Positions 1 to 11,402 of a DNA stretch of 64,000 nt are shown one piece after another (position 1 is the stretch's first letter; each line of letters opens with the position of its first letter). The stretch comes from Seriola aureovittata (lineage: Eukaryota > Chordata > Actinopteri > Carangiformes > Carangidae). The notes beneath the pieces were generated by a model, which worked only from the letters and a program-made list of their open reading frames with translations, made no database searches and was not told the DNA's origin. The DNA lies in the NCBI RefSeq assembly GCF_021018895.1, contig NC_079376.1, forward strand, positions 16,865,001 to 16,929,000, in the 5' to 3' direction. The position numbers and the translations under genes are program-made.

Positions 1-618
1 TATATGTAAAATTACTTACAAAATAATGGGTATAAATTATTTGAATAATTTTGTGGCATGTATCAAGTAGGATCGAATTTCCTGGCACAGCAACAGTGAT
101 GAAATGATATTTTGGTCAGTGATTGGATTTGACACAAAGCTGATAATGGAAGGAGTGGTGCACAGAGCCACAACAAACACAACATAAATACTTTCTTTAA
201 ATCTTTAATATTTAACTGCCATCAAAAACAAACGGCGGAAATGACCTGCAGCAATTCTCCTTCATAAATATGCTGCACAAACTTTTACCGTTAAACAAGT
301 TTGCACTGGCTGCATGGCAACCCTTAATATGGTGCAAGTTTTACGGAAGCTGACATTACGAGCTAGCTTCTTAGCTGCATGATTTGCCCACTTCCCGGGT
401 CAAATATCGCTTATAGCGCCGTTTATATTTGAGACATGTGGCAGCAGCCGAAAACAGCGTGGACCTATACAATGAGGGACGGACTCCAATGTGTCCGCCA
501 AGACCATGCTTCAATAAATACAAAGATTGAGGCCTAGGCTAGCAGTGTCTTTGGCTAGCTAGCTAGCTTCCAACCAACATACCAACCAAACAGGCTGGGC
601 GAGAAAATGTAAGCTTAC

Positions 619-700
619 CAACGACAGCGTCTGCGCTCTGTTAGGTGCTGCTCTGTCGCATCGATTATAGTTTAAACGCAATAAATTTTCAGGATACTCG
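619..700 (-). other. Possible noncoding first exon of a gene off the left edge
   Basis: Read on the minus strand, a CpG-containing stretch runs into a good splice donor (TTG|GTAAGC, the GT being plus bases 617-618). No frame from a plausible ATG stays open through it, so it would be 5' untranslated sequence. The remaining exons would lie to the left, outside the window. The right end is a guess. Bases 360-700 are relatively CpG-rich, as expected near a promoter, and contain short GCTAGC repeats near 550. The evidence is only one donor and base composition. Confidence 0.3.
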
Positions 701-703
701 TTG

Positions 704-1796
704 AAATGCGAGCGTGTTTTTCACGTAAATCAGCGAAGACACTCATTGTTGATGTGAAACTGGCCGCTGATAGATGGGGGCGCGGATATGATAGAGACTT
801 GTGGGAGGAGAGTCATTTAAAGGGACATTCCGCCACAACAAGGAAAATAAAGAAGGGGAATAAGTGTGCTTTGATGATAGATAATATAAATACATCTCCA
901 TGTTTCTTTGTAATACAGCTGCAGGATCATAAAGTGACTTTTTTTTACACACTACAGCTGCTGCAAATAAATATATTGTGTGCATATAATTCTGCTTGCA
1001 GTGTATAAAAAAAAGGCTTTGGTGTAACCTGTGCACTGATTGTAGATTGTATGTTTTGGAAGTTTCATAATTCATAAAGACATTTACTGAGGTGAGGTGG
1101 TGCCTCTTGTCTTGCTGTTGCACAAGGTTTATCATGAACTTTTCATTTTCAGCTGTGCATACAGACACTCTGTCCACACACATGAACTCTACTACTGCAC
1201 TGCTGAGTGTTACAGGATCTTTGGACTGTAATGGGTACTGGCACCAAGTCGGTGAAAGTTTTAACCATAAACTTAAATTATGTATACTCTATATTACTGC
1301 CTACCATCAAGCAAAGACTTTAGCCTTGATGTGTTTTTATACATTACAGGATTAACACTATGAACATATATTGCATTTGAAACTTGCTTGAAAGTAGACA
1401 GTAAACATGTCTGCATAGCCTTTGCATAATGAAGGAGCATTTAACCCTTATCGGTGCCAACTTTTGCTCACTTTTGGCCAACATATGATTTATAAGTGTA
1501 CAAACTGGAAAACTTATGCTGTATCTGTAATCTCATGATGATGATGTACAGTACATAGTGTAAAACTTGGTATGGTCTGTAAACCTGTTCATCCTGGGTT
1601 TACAAATAGTATATCATTAAAAACAGCATGATTACAGCAGTTTTTCTTGGGTAAATCTCACTCTATCACTTATTGGTATATGTGAAAAGTGGCAGAGAAA
1701 GAAGTCCAAACAAGACAAAATATAGTTGACTGAAAAATTAAATAGGATCTATGCACATATACATTATATGACAAGACATAACAGCAAGACTACATA
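704..1796. other. Intergenic spacer, nothing recognised
   Basis: AT-rich DNA. The open frames here (for example 706-1008 plus and 743-1183 minus) lack family similarity and splice support. I see no RNA gene or clear repeat. Confidence 0.5.
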
Positions 1797-3160
1797 AGGC
1801 AAGGCAAGTTTATTTATAAAACACTAATACACACTGGCAACTCAAAGTACTTTAAAAATGAGCAAATACAAGAACATAAAAGGAAAAAAAAATAAATAGA
1901 AATAAAAACAAGAGGTTAAAAAGAAAAGAGTACATTCATTGGGAGAAAGTACAGTACATTTGATCACTTAACAAAGGGATCTCAGAACAATTTAGACTTG
2001 AAACAGGCCACAGTTGGAGCAGCTTTGATACCATCAGGACGTTGGTTCTAGAGTTGAGCAGCATAGCAGCTAAAAGCTGCTTCACATGTTTAGTTCTGAC
2101 AGTATTACTAACACATTTCTCTCCTGTGATCTGAGTAGCTTAGCAGGTGTGTACTGCTGAAACATATCTGAGGGGTATTTTGGTCATGCCCCATGTACTG
2201 ATTCACCGGATGTACCAAAAGCCAGTGGAAGGACTTATTGGAGTAATGTGGTCAGTTCTTTTGGTTCTCGTGAGGACACAAGCAGCTGCGTTTTGTACAA
2301 GCTAAAGCTGTTTGATGGTCTTTATAGGAAGGCCTGTGAAAAGACCATTAAAGTAGTCAATCCTGCTGGACATAAAAGCATGAATATGTTTTTTCCAATT
2401 GTTATCATTAGACCTCTAAGTTTGACTATGTTTTTGACATTGTAAAAAGGTTTTTAGTTACGGCTTTTATGTTTGTTTGGTTTTTTTTTATCTGAGATTG
2501 CTGTCAATTAAGACACCAAAGTTTTTAAGAATTATCTTTCACTTTAAGTCCTTTTATATTGAGATGAATGCCAATTCTCTCTGCCAAGTCTGTCTTCATT
2601 CTTACCTATAAGATTTTTTCAGTTTTGGCCCTGTTCAGATGAAGAAAATCCAGTAGTTAATCTGGTCAATGCATTGACTAAGAAACTCTAGGGCAGTGGT
2701 TCTCAACCTTTTCCAACTCATGGCCCACTTGAAAATCTCAAAAATGCTGGCAGCCCACCTCCAAACCCATAACAATTCACAACAATTCAATAACGCCTTC
2801 TCAGAGCACTTTGTATTTTAATGATAATGATCAAATATGATGTTGGCCCACTTGCGATACCTTTGGGTATCATCTGCATAAGAAATTTTACTGTATTGTA
2901 ATTTCTCCAAGTGGAAGCATATAAAGGTGGAATAGTAAAGACCCTAAGATCGATCCCTGGGGGACACCACGAGTCAAAGATGTTGGTGGTGTGGTATAAT
3001 TTTGAGGGAAACAAAAAGGCTTCTAAGGTCTTCTAAGCATGATCTTAGCCACTTAATTACTGTACCTGAAAATCCAACCCAATGTTCCAGTCTGTGTAGT
3101 CATGTTTTGATCTAGTATCAAAGGCTGAACTAAGACCCGACACTACTAGGACTTTCAGGT
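1797..3160 (-). mobile_element. Degraded L2/Maui-type LINE 3' region, antisense to the plus strand
   Basis: The plus strand opens with the AGGCAAGGCAAGTTTATTTAT motif common at the end of fish L2-like elements, then 'aaagctgcttcacatgtttag', 'gtggtcagttctttt', 'aagaccattaaagtagtc' and 'cctgggggacaccacgagtc'. Read on minus, these fit the 3' half of a reverse transcriptase ORF: a short-product P-Q-G block, then the Y-A-D-D region, both ruined by stops and indels. The copy is dead and interrupted (see the fragment at 2692). Family assignment rests on remembered consensus motifs, not an alignment. Confidence 0.6.
2692..2862. mobile_element. hAT-like fragment nested in the LINE
   Basis: The sequence begins with CAGTGGTTCTCAACCTTTT, which resembles the terminal repeat of hAT/Charlie-type DNA transposons. 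It interrupts the LINE, whose sequence resumes near 2863 (…ATCATCTGCATAAG…). No matching inverted end is clear, so the right limit is approximate. Confidence 0.4.
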
Positions 3161-3482
3161 TCTCCTGTATCAGTATTAGGGCGCACGTTATTTAGGACAT
3201 TAGTGAGAGCTGTTCCAGTGCTGTGATTAGCTCAGACAGAAACTCAAAACACTCACATTTGATGTTAAGAGCTTAGTTAATGAAAAACCTTTTTGATGAC
3301 TTTGCCAACAAATGGCTATGAGATGAAAGGCATAAGTTCAATTTATCCTCAATGAAAGCTTTGCACGATGTTAGGTAGAAAACAAATTATCCTGCTAATC
3401 CTTACAGTTCACTTTCGGTAATCTGATGTATCACATGTAAAGACAGACTTCTTACAACAAACAATTTAATTAAAAAAAGACC
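3161..3482. other. Spacer, nothing recognised
   Basis: AT-rich DNA between the LINE remnant and the polyadenylation signal of the next minus-strand transcript. I see no coding or RNA signal. Confidence 0.45.
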
Positions 3483-3489
3483 TTTATTT
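3483..3489 (-). terminator. Candidate polyadenylation signal for the 3.5-4.5 kb exons
   Basis: TTTATT on plus (AATAAA on minus) lies about 300 bases beyond the stop codon of the unrecognised minus-strand exons. Spacing suits a short 3' UTR. Confidence 0.35.
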
Positions 3490-3791
3490 TCAGTTTCTTT
3501 TTTTTATAAAAAGACAGCTAAATGTCTTCAGTGTAAAAATATGGAAAATCTAGACACATTCAAAAGACAAAATTCCACATGATCAATGATCATACAGAAC
3601 GTCTTCAACAAAAAAACGTATTTCTTTCAATACTTCAGCAATATTTCAGAAGAGCAGAACATTTTCTCAGTGAGGAAGAAAGCTTTCTCTCCATTTTTTT
3701 TTTTTTTTTTGAACTGATCATGGGATCAGTACTGAGTAAGAGGTGATCAGTCTCAGAGACACTGCAAGGCCTCTGCTCTCTCCAGGGACTT

Positions 3792-4507
3792 TCAATGAAC
3801 CTGTTGAGGAAAGAAGATTTGAGTCAGTTCAACAGCATAATTCAAGTCTAATGATTCTCTGCAATTTCTTTTCAACTAACCTTAAAAAGGCCCGGTAAGC
3901 TGGCGATTATTGTGTCAACTGCATCTACACAGTTCTCTGACAACCTAAGAGGAGAAACAGAAATGAGATCTTGGACACACAAGTTCCTACATACATACAA
4001 TGGACAACACACATGCAAGACTAATTTTATACTACAAGTATCATGCAACTCAAGCTGAAGGGTTTTTGTCCACCAATGGGATATTTTAACGCTTTGAGTG
4101 CAACTACTAATTTTCATTAATCTACATTCTACAGAAATAATCAAGATGGAATTGGTAAGTATTGAGTGAAATGAATGGACCATTATTGGTTTTATTTGAG
4201 CAAGAGTTGCATCACAACCATTTCTGATTGTTTTGTACGGCTTATTTTGCTCGGAATAACTACTGATAGCATAATTTTGTACTTCAATGTTTTTGATATG
4301 TTTTGGATGACTTGAATTACTTGGATGTTTTGCACAGAAAACAAAACAAAAATCTAACAAATGAGTGTTGGGGTTAGTTTTACCTTCTTGTGGCGATCTT
4401 TAGGCTTTTAGAATCCTCTCCACTGCGATTTTTTTCTTTTATAAAAACCAGCCAGCATGACTTTGCATCAAAGTCAAGTAAGATCCCTGCAAGCTTGATT
4501 TGAAATA
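3792..4507 (-). CDS. Unrecognised gene, 3' coding exons only
   Basis: Three minus-strand segments join in one open frame: about 4384-4507, 3881-3944 and 3792-3800, the last ending in Val-His-stop. Junctions are good at 3881 (donor AAG|GTTAGT), 3944 (acceptor TTTCTCCTCTTAG) and 3800 (acceptor CTTTCCTCAACAG). The 4384 donor (AAGAAG|GTAAAA) is fair. Phases agree across both introns, giving about 63 codons, including LLDFDAKSCWLVFI and LSENCVDAVDTIIASLPGLF. The upstream limit is uncertain: an acceptor at 4507 keeps this frame open, but the bases just upstream are open in another frame (…ALKRAVHLQPLEITEFQQYF…). I do not recognise the protein. The exons lie immediately downstream of the khdrbs1 3' end on the same strand, so they could be a separate small gene, alternative terminal exons of khdrbs1, or decayed exons. 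Conserved phase and the clean acceptors argue against chance, but only moderately. Confidence 0.35.
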
Positions 4508-4914
4508 CTGTTGAAATTCGGTTATTTCAAGTGGCTGAAGATGCACTGCTCTCTTGAGAGCTTGAAGAGATACACTAACTAAAGGTTAATGACAATACAT
4601 ATTCAAGCACTATATCATTCTCAAGTCAAACATGTATTTGGCAGCACATTACCTCAAGGAATGATGAGCTTTATTTTTTTTTTTTTTGACATCACAAGTG
4701 TCATTTAGATAAGTTTTGAAAAACAGAGGAGGAGGATAACGTCATTGGGAAAACATTGCTTTTTTGTTGTTTTTTTTTTTTTTCTTTTTAAATCAGGCTG
4801 ACGTGTATACATACAGCTTATTCGGCGTTGTTGAGAAACCACTGAGGACCACTTTCACAAACTGAGGGCATTCCTTTGGTACAACAAAGGCAAAATACCA
4901 TGTTTAGATTGATT

Positions 4915-5777
4915 AAAAAGAAACTAGAAACTTTATTGAAACACGCACTGCAGAAAAACATTTTGGGATATATTTAGGATCCTATTTAGCCAAAGGTACA
5001 CAAGCATTATGCATTTTGGAGACGGTACGGCTTAAAGCAAACACAGTTATCCTAAGGTTATGTACAAAATATTGAGTTGGCTGCAGCCTTCCTTACATGC
5101 AGTAAGGATTGTTAACCGTTCAATCTTAACAAGAATTAGTCTAACATCAGCGATGATTTTGACACAGCATAATATACCAATTGTAAAGAGTGGCAAAAAT
5201 AGAGGCATTTTTCTTTGTCAAATGTAATTCAATAGTGTAATATTTTTTAGGAGATCCTATAACTTCATACAACACGAGATTTGTATCGTAATATAGTAAC
5301 AAATATATGATAAGACTTGTTTTTAATCAAACGGCTCAGGGCTGTATTTGAGTTTGCAACTAAATCTATTCTAGTTATAGTGAAGTTACATTGAGGCATT
5401 ATGAAACATTTTTGTCCAGTCAAGAAGGACTTTTAAAATGCAGCCTATGTGAGAAAGGTTTATCGCCACAGTCACTGAAACTGAAATACCCATCAAATAT
5501 CACTAAACGTTCCTGGTTTATGTCACTAGGACCTTAACTGCCAACTATGCAACTGACACAATCATTAAATAGAAACAGATAAACAATGAAAAAAATGTGC
5601 GCTCATTTTTCTCCCCTGGCACTATGATACATCCAACAAAAGGTCTCCGAGTTTAAAAAACAAAATAATAAAATAAAGCATAAAAAAACGGAACAAACGA
5701 GAGGGAAATTACTTTTGAAAAGTTAAGCGAGTTACAATCGGAGACAGTTGCCACAGCAACTCTCTACCAGTAGCCGT
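4915..5777 (-). other. khdrbs1: khdrbs1 3' untranslated region
   Basis: Sequence after the khdrbs1 stop codon. The nearest good AATAAA on minus is at plus 4932-4937, giving a UTR of about 860 bases. It is AT-rich and holds no other coding signal. The exact cleavage site is inferred. Confidence 0.55.
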
Positions 5778-8700
5778 TCAGTATCTTCCATATGGATGTT
5801 CTCTATACGATCCCTTCGACTGTCTGGACGGGGGGGCTTTGCCTCCGGCCCCAGAGTTGGACCATGAGTTGTCCCAGTCATCTTGAGCTGCAAGGACAGG
5901 AAGGAAAGAAACAAAAAAGTGTGCGAGTGTGGTAGACAGAAGATACAATCATTGCTTAACAATGTGTCGGTGAGCGTTTCATTGGTTAGGCACACACACA
6001 CAAAAAAAAGGGATGTCATATTTATAATCTTACCATAAGGCTCATATGATGAATCCTGGGCCTCCCCGTGTCCGTAATCATAGTATTCAGTATCCCTGCG
6101 GACAGATTGCAAAGCAGTGTTAGAGCAATACACCTCCAACCTGTAGTCAGACTAAATGGGCAAAGCCACCTGAAATTTTGACTTACGCAGGTGCAGACTG
6201 CTGACTATAATAACTATCATATCCTTCATAGGCAGGCTCTGCATAGGATTCTTCATATGGAGGCTAGAAGGAAAAAAAATTAAGTTAGGAAAAGTCAAGT
6301 GAGTCACAACTGCTTTGACAACAGAATTCACACTTCACCTGAAGAGATCACTACCATTTGTTAAGTGAATATTCATGTGAAATTTCAAAATAGAGGATTC
6401 TAGAAACTTACATAGTCCTCATAGGCATCAGCTTTGGGCTGTGATGCTGAAGGAGGAACTTGGTGTTGCTGGTGGGACAGGGCTGAGGAGGGGAGCATTC
6501 TTGGTGCCCCAGCTGCAGGGGGTCTAGAGCGGGGAGCTGAGCCTCCTCTAGTAGGTGCAGAAGGTAGACCACCCCTACCAGATGGTGCACCTCTAGGGGC
6601 GCTGCCCCGTCCTAGTCCTCCCCGTGGAGCTCCACCACGCATTGCTCCTCGTGGGCCCCCACGTGGCATTCCTCGCCCCCTGTGGAAAGTTTGTAAAATG
6701 TTATCAAAATGAAAACAGATAAGTAAAAACATGCTACTATTACTAACAACAACAACAACAACAACAACAACAATACAGTACAGCTACATGTTTGAGCATT
6801 TTGCTCCATGCTGCTGCATGACATTCAATGTGCTGCAGAAATCAGGCGCTATTGTCATGAATCAAGCTCCTACCTTGGTCCTCCAGCACCGGGAGGTCCA
6901 CCTCTGCCCCTTCCTAGGTGACCACCTCGCCCCCTGCCTGAACCATCCTGGGATCCATTCAAGAAGTGAGGATCCATATACGGGTCATGCTCACCAGGTT
7001 CCTATAGATGAGACAAAAACAGCAAGTTAAATTATGTTTATCATTCCCCTGGGGTAGCTAGAGAAACCTGCCTGCACATCTGTAAAGCAAATGTTAAGGG
7101 TGTACAAAATATTTCTGTAATTGGGATGCGAGGGGTTTTACCACACACGTACTGGGATAAGGAACTTCTTGACTTCCTCCATGGCATGAGCCATTCGCAG
7201 ATAGGCTTCTGGGATGGGTGCCGTCACTTCAATGAACACATGCAACTCCATGGCCAGGTGAGCATATTTAGCCTCGCCGCCCTTCCTCAGCTCTTCCTCC
7301 TGACAAACACATCAAAGGCAAACAATAATTAACATACAAAACATCACTTACAAGAATACTAGGTAACATCCTTTGAACAGTAAAGCGAAGAACACACATA
7401 CCTTATTTTTGTCCCTCATGGAACCTTTACCCAGAACTGAAATTTTTGCACCAGTGTCCTCCTGGAGTCTCTTAATTGTGCTACCCTGAGGTCCCAAAAG
7501 CTTACCGACAAAGTTGACCTGCGGGAAATGTTACAGTATAAATTGCAGCTTTACATTACTCAATGTTGTTGCCATTGCATAGAAGACACTACAACTAAAT
7601 GTAATGGCAGGCAAGTACAGAACAGTTTGTTCCGACAAGAAATCAGGTCATGGCAGCAACATTCAGCACAACACAAAAAAAAAAAAAAAAAAAAAAAAAA
7701 AAACAAAAAAAAAAACCTCCTTTCAACTCCACCACACCACAGTTGCAACAGCCCTCTCTTCACTACTTCAATTGCATTTTTAGACTACTGCAAAATAATT
7801 CATGCAGAAATGAGACATAGCAGGGCACTGGGTGCGTGACTTGACAAATTCTAGGGCAACAAAGCTAGTGGGTGCTTCAAATTGGATACACTGGATTTGT
7901 TGTACATGCACAATACTCCTGGGCAAATTATGTTTACTGTTTAAGACCAAGCACTGATGAGAAAAAATGACTTTACTTCAGGTTTTCATTAATGACTAAG
8001 AAGAGAACCACAATATTTATCAAGTGTAATTTAATTTAAGTCCCAATGGGTCCATTAAGAGTCATTAGGCACAGCCATAACAGTTGATTGTATCTGCTAA
8101 ATTGACCAAGCACCCCTGAGAAAATAGACATTTAGACACTGGTGAAGGACTGCATAATAAAAAAAAGAAGGTAATTTCTTACCCTAGGGTACTGTTTGGT
8201 GGGAATGAGTACTCGCTCTTTGAGTTTGAGATTCTTGGTAGCAAACAGGTCCAGATATGCTTCCTTCTCTGGCTCTTTCTTGGTATCACCTTTCTGGATC
8301 CTCTCAATCTCTGCAGACAAGAAAAATGTCTTTGACCATGTGGCACTTTCAGAAGTACACATAGAAATGTATTTGCGGTGTAAACGAAAAATAAGCCGCA
8401 TCTGACGTTATCTTGTAGCAACCTGCAAACCAATCAAAACAAAGCTTCTTTGTATTCTGTGTCTTGACTGAGTACCAAGCCCTTGGATCACACACTCTGT
8501 ATCTCTTTGGCACTTTTGTGCTGAAAACAACATCATTTTTATTGCATCTGTGCAATAAATGAGCTATAACAATTAACGTGCCTTGCAAAGATGAGTCTGG
8601 GTCTGGGAAGCGAAATGGAGCTATTCAGTGAACTCGTAATAACGTTAAGTATAATTAACCGAAACGGATTCTTGCACATTTGAACATTTATATAGGTCAT

Positions 8701-9087
8701 TGAATAAGTTGATAGGCCGCCAGAGTTAAATAACCCAATCTGACACCATTTTAACCAGAGGGATTTGACCCACATCGCTAACATCCACGTGTTCAGTGCG
8801 CCATTGTTCAGGCCGCTATCTGTCTCTGGGACCGGGACAACAAAAAGAAAGTAGGCCACACGCCCTGCTCACGCAAGCTAGCCAGTGTTAGTCCTAATAA
8901 GATAGCGACTGATCACACTACCTGCAGAAATAAGCTTCATGGCGTGTGTGAACGAAGAATCCAAGCTGTCCTTTTCAGCCAGGAGCTCCGGGAGGTACTT
9001 GCTGTCTTCCATTTTGATTTTCTTCTGTGCTGGGCTTGACTCGATGACGGACTCAGATTTGCTCTTATTAGCATTCGCTTGGTTCAT
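5778..9087 (-). CDS. khdrbs1: khdrbs1, Sam68 STAR-family RNA-binding protein
   Basis: Nuclear KH-domain protein that binds U/A-rich RNA and regulates splicing and signalling. Nine coding exons: 8922-9087, 8183-8310, 7402-7518, 7153-7299, 6874-7001, 6412-6679, 6187-6263, 6034-6095, 5778-5887. Phases close to give 400 aa (human 443). Residues about 27-72 form Qua1 ([20 protein letters not shown]). The KH core has [15 protein letters not shown] (about 104-118); the GPQG loop fits KHDRBS1 rather than KHDRBS2/3 (GPRG). Qua2 follows to about 186. The middle is RGG-rich (about 205-280), then a Tyr-rich tail ([11 protein letters not shown]) and the nuclear-localisation end YREHPYGRY. The start has an N-terminal extension ([12 protein letters not shown]…) as in KHDRBS1. 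The proline-rich SH3-binding runs of mammalian Sam68 are largely absent. Which teleost duplicate (a or b) this is cannot be settled here. Confidence 0.95.
6744..6773. repeat. (AAC)n microsatellite in a khdrbs1 intron
   Basis: About ten AAC units in the intron between coding exons 5 and 6. It explains several leucine- or threonine-run open frames here. Confidence 0.9.
7675..7715. repeat. Poly(A) tract in a khdrbs1 intron
   Basis: 29 A, one C, then 11 A on plus (poly-T in the transcript), in the intron between coding exons 2 and 3. It could be the tail of a retroposed element, but no body is recognisable next to it. Confidence 0.85.
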
Positions 9088-9330
9088 AATGCACTAGCAC
9101 GGCCAGGTTAACGAACGAAGCCTTGCTAGGTTCGTTAGCTTCGCCTTAAATCGAAACTGCGGCCAAATAGATAACGGCAAAAACGGTCACGCCACACAAC
9201 CTCCGGTTTCTTTCCGTGGAAAGTCGTTTGGCTCTTGTCAATGGACAAAGGAGAGATGGCGCAGCTGCATTTGAGTGAGATGGGAGGAAGGGACACGGGA
9301 GGAGACAATGACGTCACCACCACCGAGGAA
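9088..9330. promoter_or_regulatory. khdrbs1 promoter region with a perfect CRE
   Basis: CpG-containing DNA upstream of the khdrbs1 start. A palindromic TGACGTCA (CREB/ATF site) lies at 9309-9316. No TATA box is evident. On plus, a short frame from ATG at 9255 (MAQLHLSEMGGRD…) runs to a possible donor (GAACAAG|GTAGAG) near 9334, so a divergent transcript may start here. I found no downstream coding exon for it. Confidence 0.5.
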
Positions 9331-9334
9331 CAAG

Positions 9335-11402
9335 GTAGAGACGAAACTTTATGGAGCAAGTTGGCTCTTTTGCTCTGTTTATTTTCTTAACAGGTGCGGG
9401 AATAAATGGGCCTCTTTGGCAAGATACACAGTTATACTGGTGGCAGTGAATTCCGATAGTTAATTCCCGTTTCATAAATTCATATTAACAAGTATTAATG
9501 CATCTCAAGGCAGTCAGACATTGAGACAAACAGCTCTTAGCATAACGGAAAAAAGACATACATGATTAATGAATCAAGTGAATAATTATCTTTTAATTCA
9601 ATCAATAGAGTCATTCAACATGTACGAACAGCAGCATGTATAGTTTAACAACTGTCACTGAAGTTACTGTGTTCAATTGCTAATTTGGCCCAGAGACATA
9701 TTTGTAATTAAGTTTAAACTTTTTCCAGCGCAACTGCATTTTATGTTGCCATGCACGTTTCTTCTTTCAGCATATTCCACCATTTGGCAAAGATTGATTA
9801 CTGCCTACTACTTTTTTTCTGCCTCAAACTTTGCGTTATCCCTGCGCTACACTACTTACTGTTGTTGAACGCATTGTGCATGTATATGGTAGGTGACAAT
9901 AAAGATTAGTTAAACTGTTATCCTCCACAATGTTTTAACGGGAACTTTGTTTTTTTATCATCATCCACACACCATTGATTTAGATTACTTTCAGATGAGG
10001 TATTTATTCAGAACAGCTGTGAGAAACTGCTGGATTGGTCAGTCAAATCACAAGCACAGCCATGAACCTTCTCTATTATGTAGTGCACAAAAGTGTTTTC
10101 TTGAATATGCTCGTATTGCATTTGATGTTTCACTGCACAGAGTTTGCTGTGATCATGTCTGTCAGGTACCATTTTTCTCCTCTGGTTGAGCCTCTGAGGT
10201 GAGAGCTCTTGCTGGCCTTATTGATGTGGTTTGATTGGAGGCTTGATGTGAGAGCTGCAAGTTTACCCAAACCCACATTCCATGATGACCACATAGACTG
10301 TGGTTGCAAACACACATAAGACATAGCTTTCCAACCCAGAGTTTTACACAGGAGTAATGTACTAGTAATGACTAACAAGTTGACAGTAGTCTTTTGTGAA
10401 TGAATCTCTCAACACCAATTTTAATTGACCTCCCCTGACTGTTAATACAAGCACAACATGCACTCAGACTTAGAATATAGCATATTTCTCAGATGGCAAT
10501 CAATCTGTTGCACTTCAGCCCATGTACTCCAAAAGAAAACCCCCTGCTCTTCTTTTGTGTTGACTTAATAGAAGCATTTTTCCTACATATTCTCAGATTT
10601 CAATCATATGAACAGTTATAGACACAGACCATGAAGTTCACAATCCTATCTTTGTGTGCTTGTGTGCACAACTTTAAATATTGGCTGACCTGACTGAACA
10701 ACTTACATCAACCATAGTGTTGTGAACAAAGAACAGATCAACTCACATTTATATATATAGGCTGCTATATATGTTTCAATAATTCAGATAGAAGGTGAGA
10801 CAGTTTCTAATATGTTGCTATGTTGTGTATGTGACATATGGGCATTATTTGTTTTGGATATTTGTGATTTAATTCTTTTCTCAAAAGTAAAGGCTGTGTC
10901 CCTCAGAAGGACTTAATATCCATAAAATATTCAAAAGTGAGATTTAATTTTAATTTAATGTTCTAGCAACCATTTAATCGCCCAAGAAAAATAAACATTT
11001 GTTGATTTATTTACAGTGATCAGTAAGGCATCAACACAATTTCAATTTTGAAAAAGAATTTGCAAAAGCATTTCAGTAAAACTGGGTCAACAAAAAACAT
11101 TACACTCTTCAATCAAATTTTTACTTTTCAATAATGACTTTAAATTAAGAGTTCGGTTCAATGCTACTATTCCTCATTTAAATTGAAAGTTATTATGATT
11201 TCTGAAATAGTGTATCTCATGAAATACCAGCGTCATATAATTAATCTGTAATCCGTCAGTCATAAACAGTTCACCCCAGAAGTAGAAAACCTGATATTAC
11301 AAGTCAATAATCAGTGCCTTACATAAAAAGGCCACTTAAACTGGCCATGTAGATATTCCAGTTCCATAGAACCAGGAGTGTGATCTCCCTCTGGAGTTGT
11401 CA
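9335..11402. other. Spacer between khdrbs1 and zbtb8os, no clear gene
   Basis: AT-rich DNA. The short open frames (for example 9677-9868, 9947-10189 plus, 10130-10378 minus) have no family similarity or consistent splice sites. A plus-strand AATAAA lies near 9898, which could end a short divergent noncoding RNA. The 3' UTR of zbtb8os probably takes up the last few hundred bases: TTTATT occurs on plus near 11008-11013. Confidence 0.5.

Noticed and set aside
706..1008. 100-residue plus-strand frame near the left edge
   Set aside because: No similarity to known proteins, no splice sites, and an overlapping antisense frame of similar length.
3872..4360. 162-residue minus-strand frame across 3.9-4.4 kb
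   Set aside because: Reads through the intron between the two candidate exons; only its end overlaps the likely exon at 3881-3944.
8038..8120. Possible small RNA in a khdrbs1 intron
   Set aside because: I looked for C/D or H/ACA box spacing and a stem and found none convincing.
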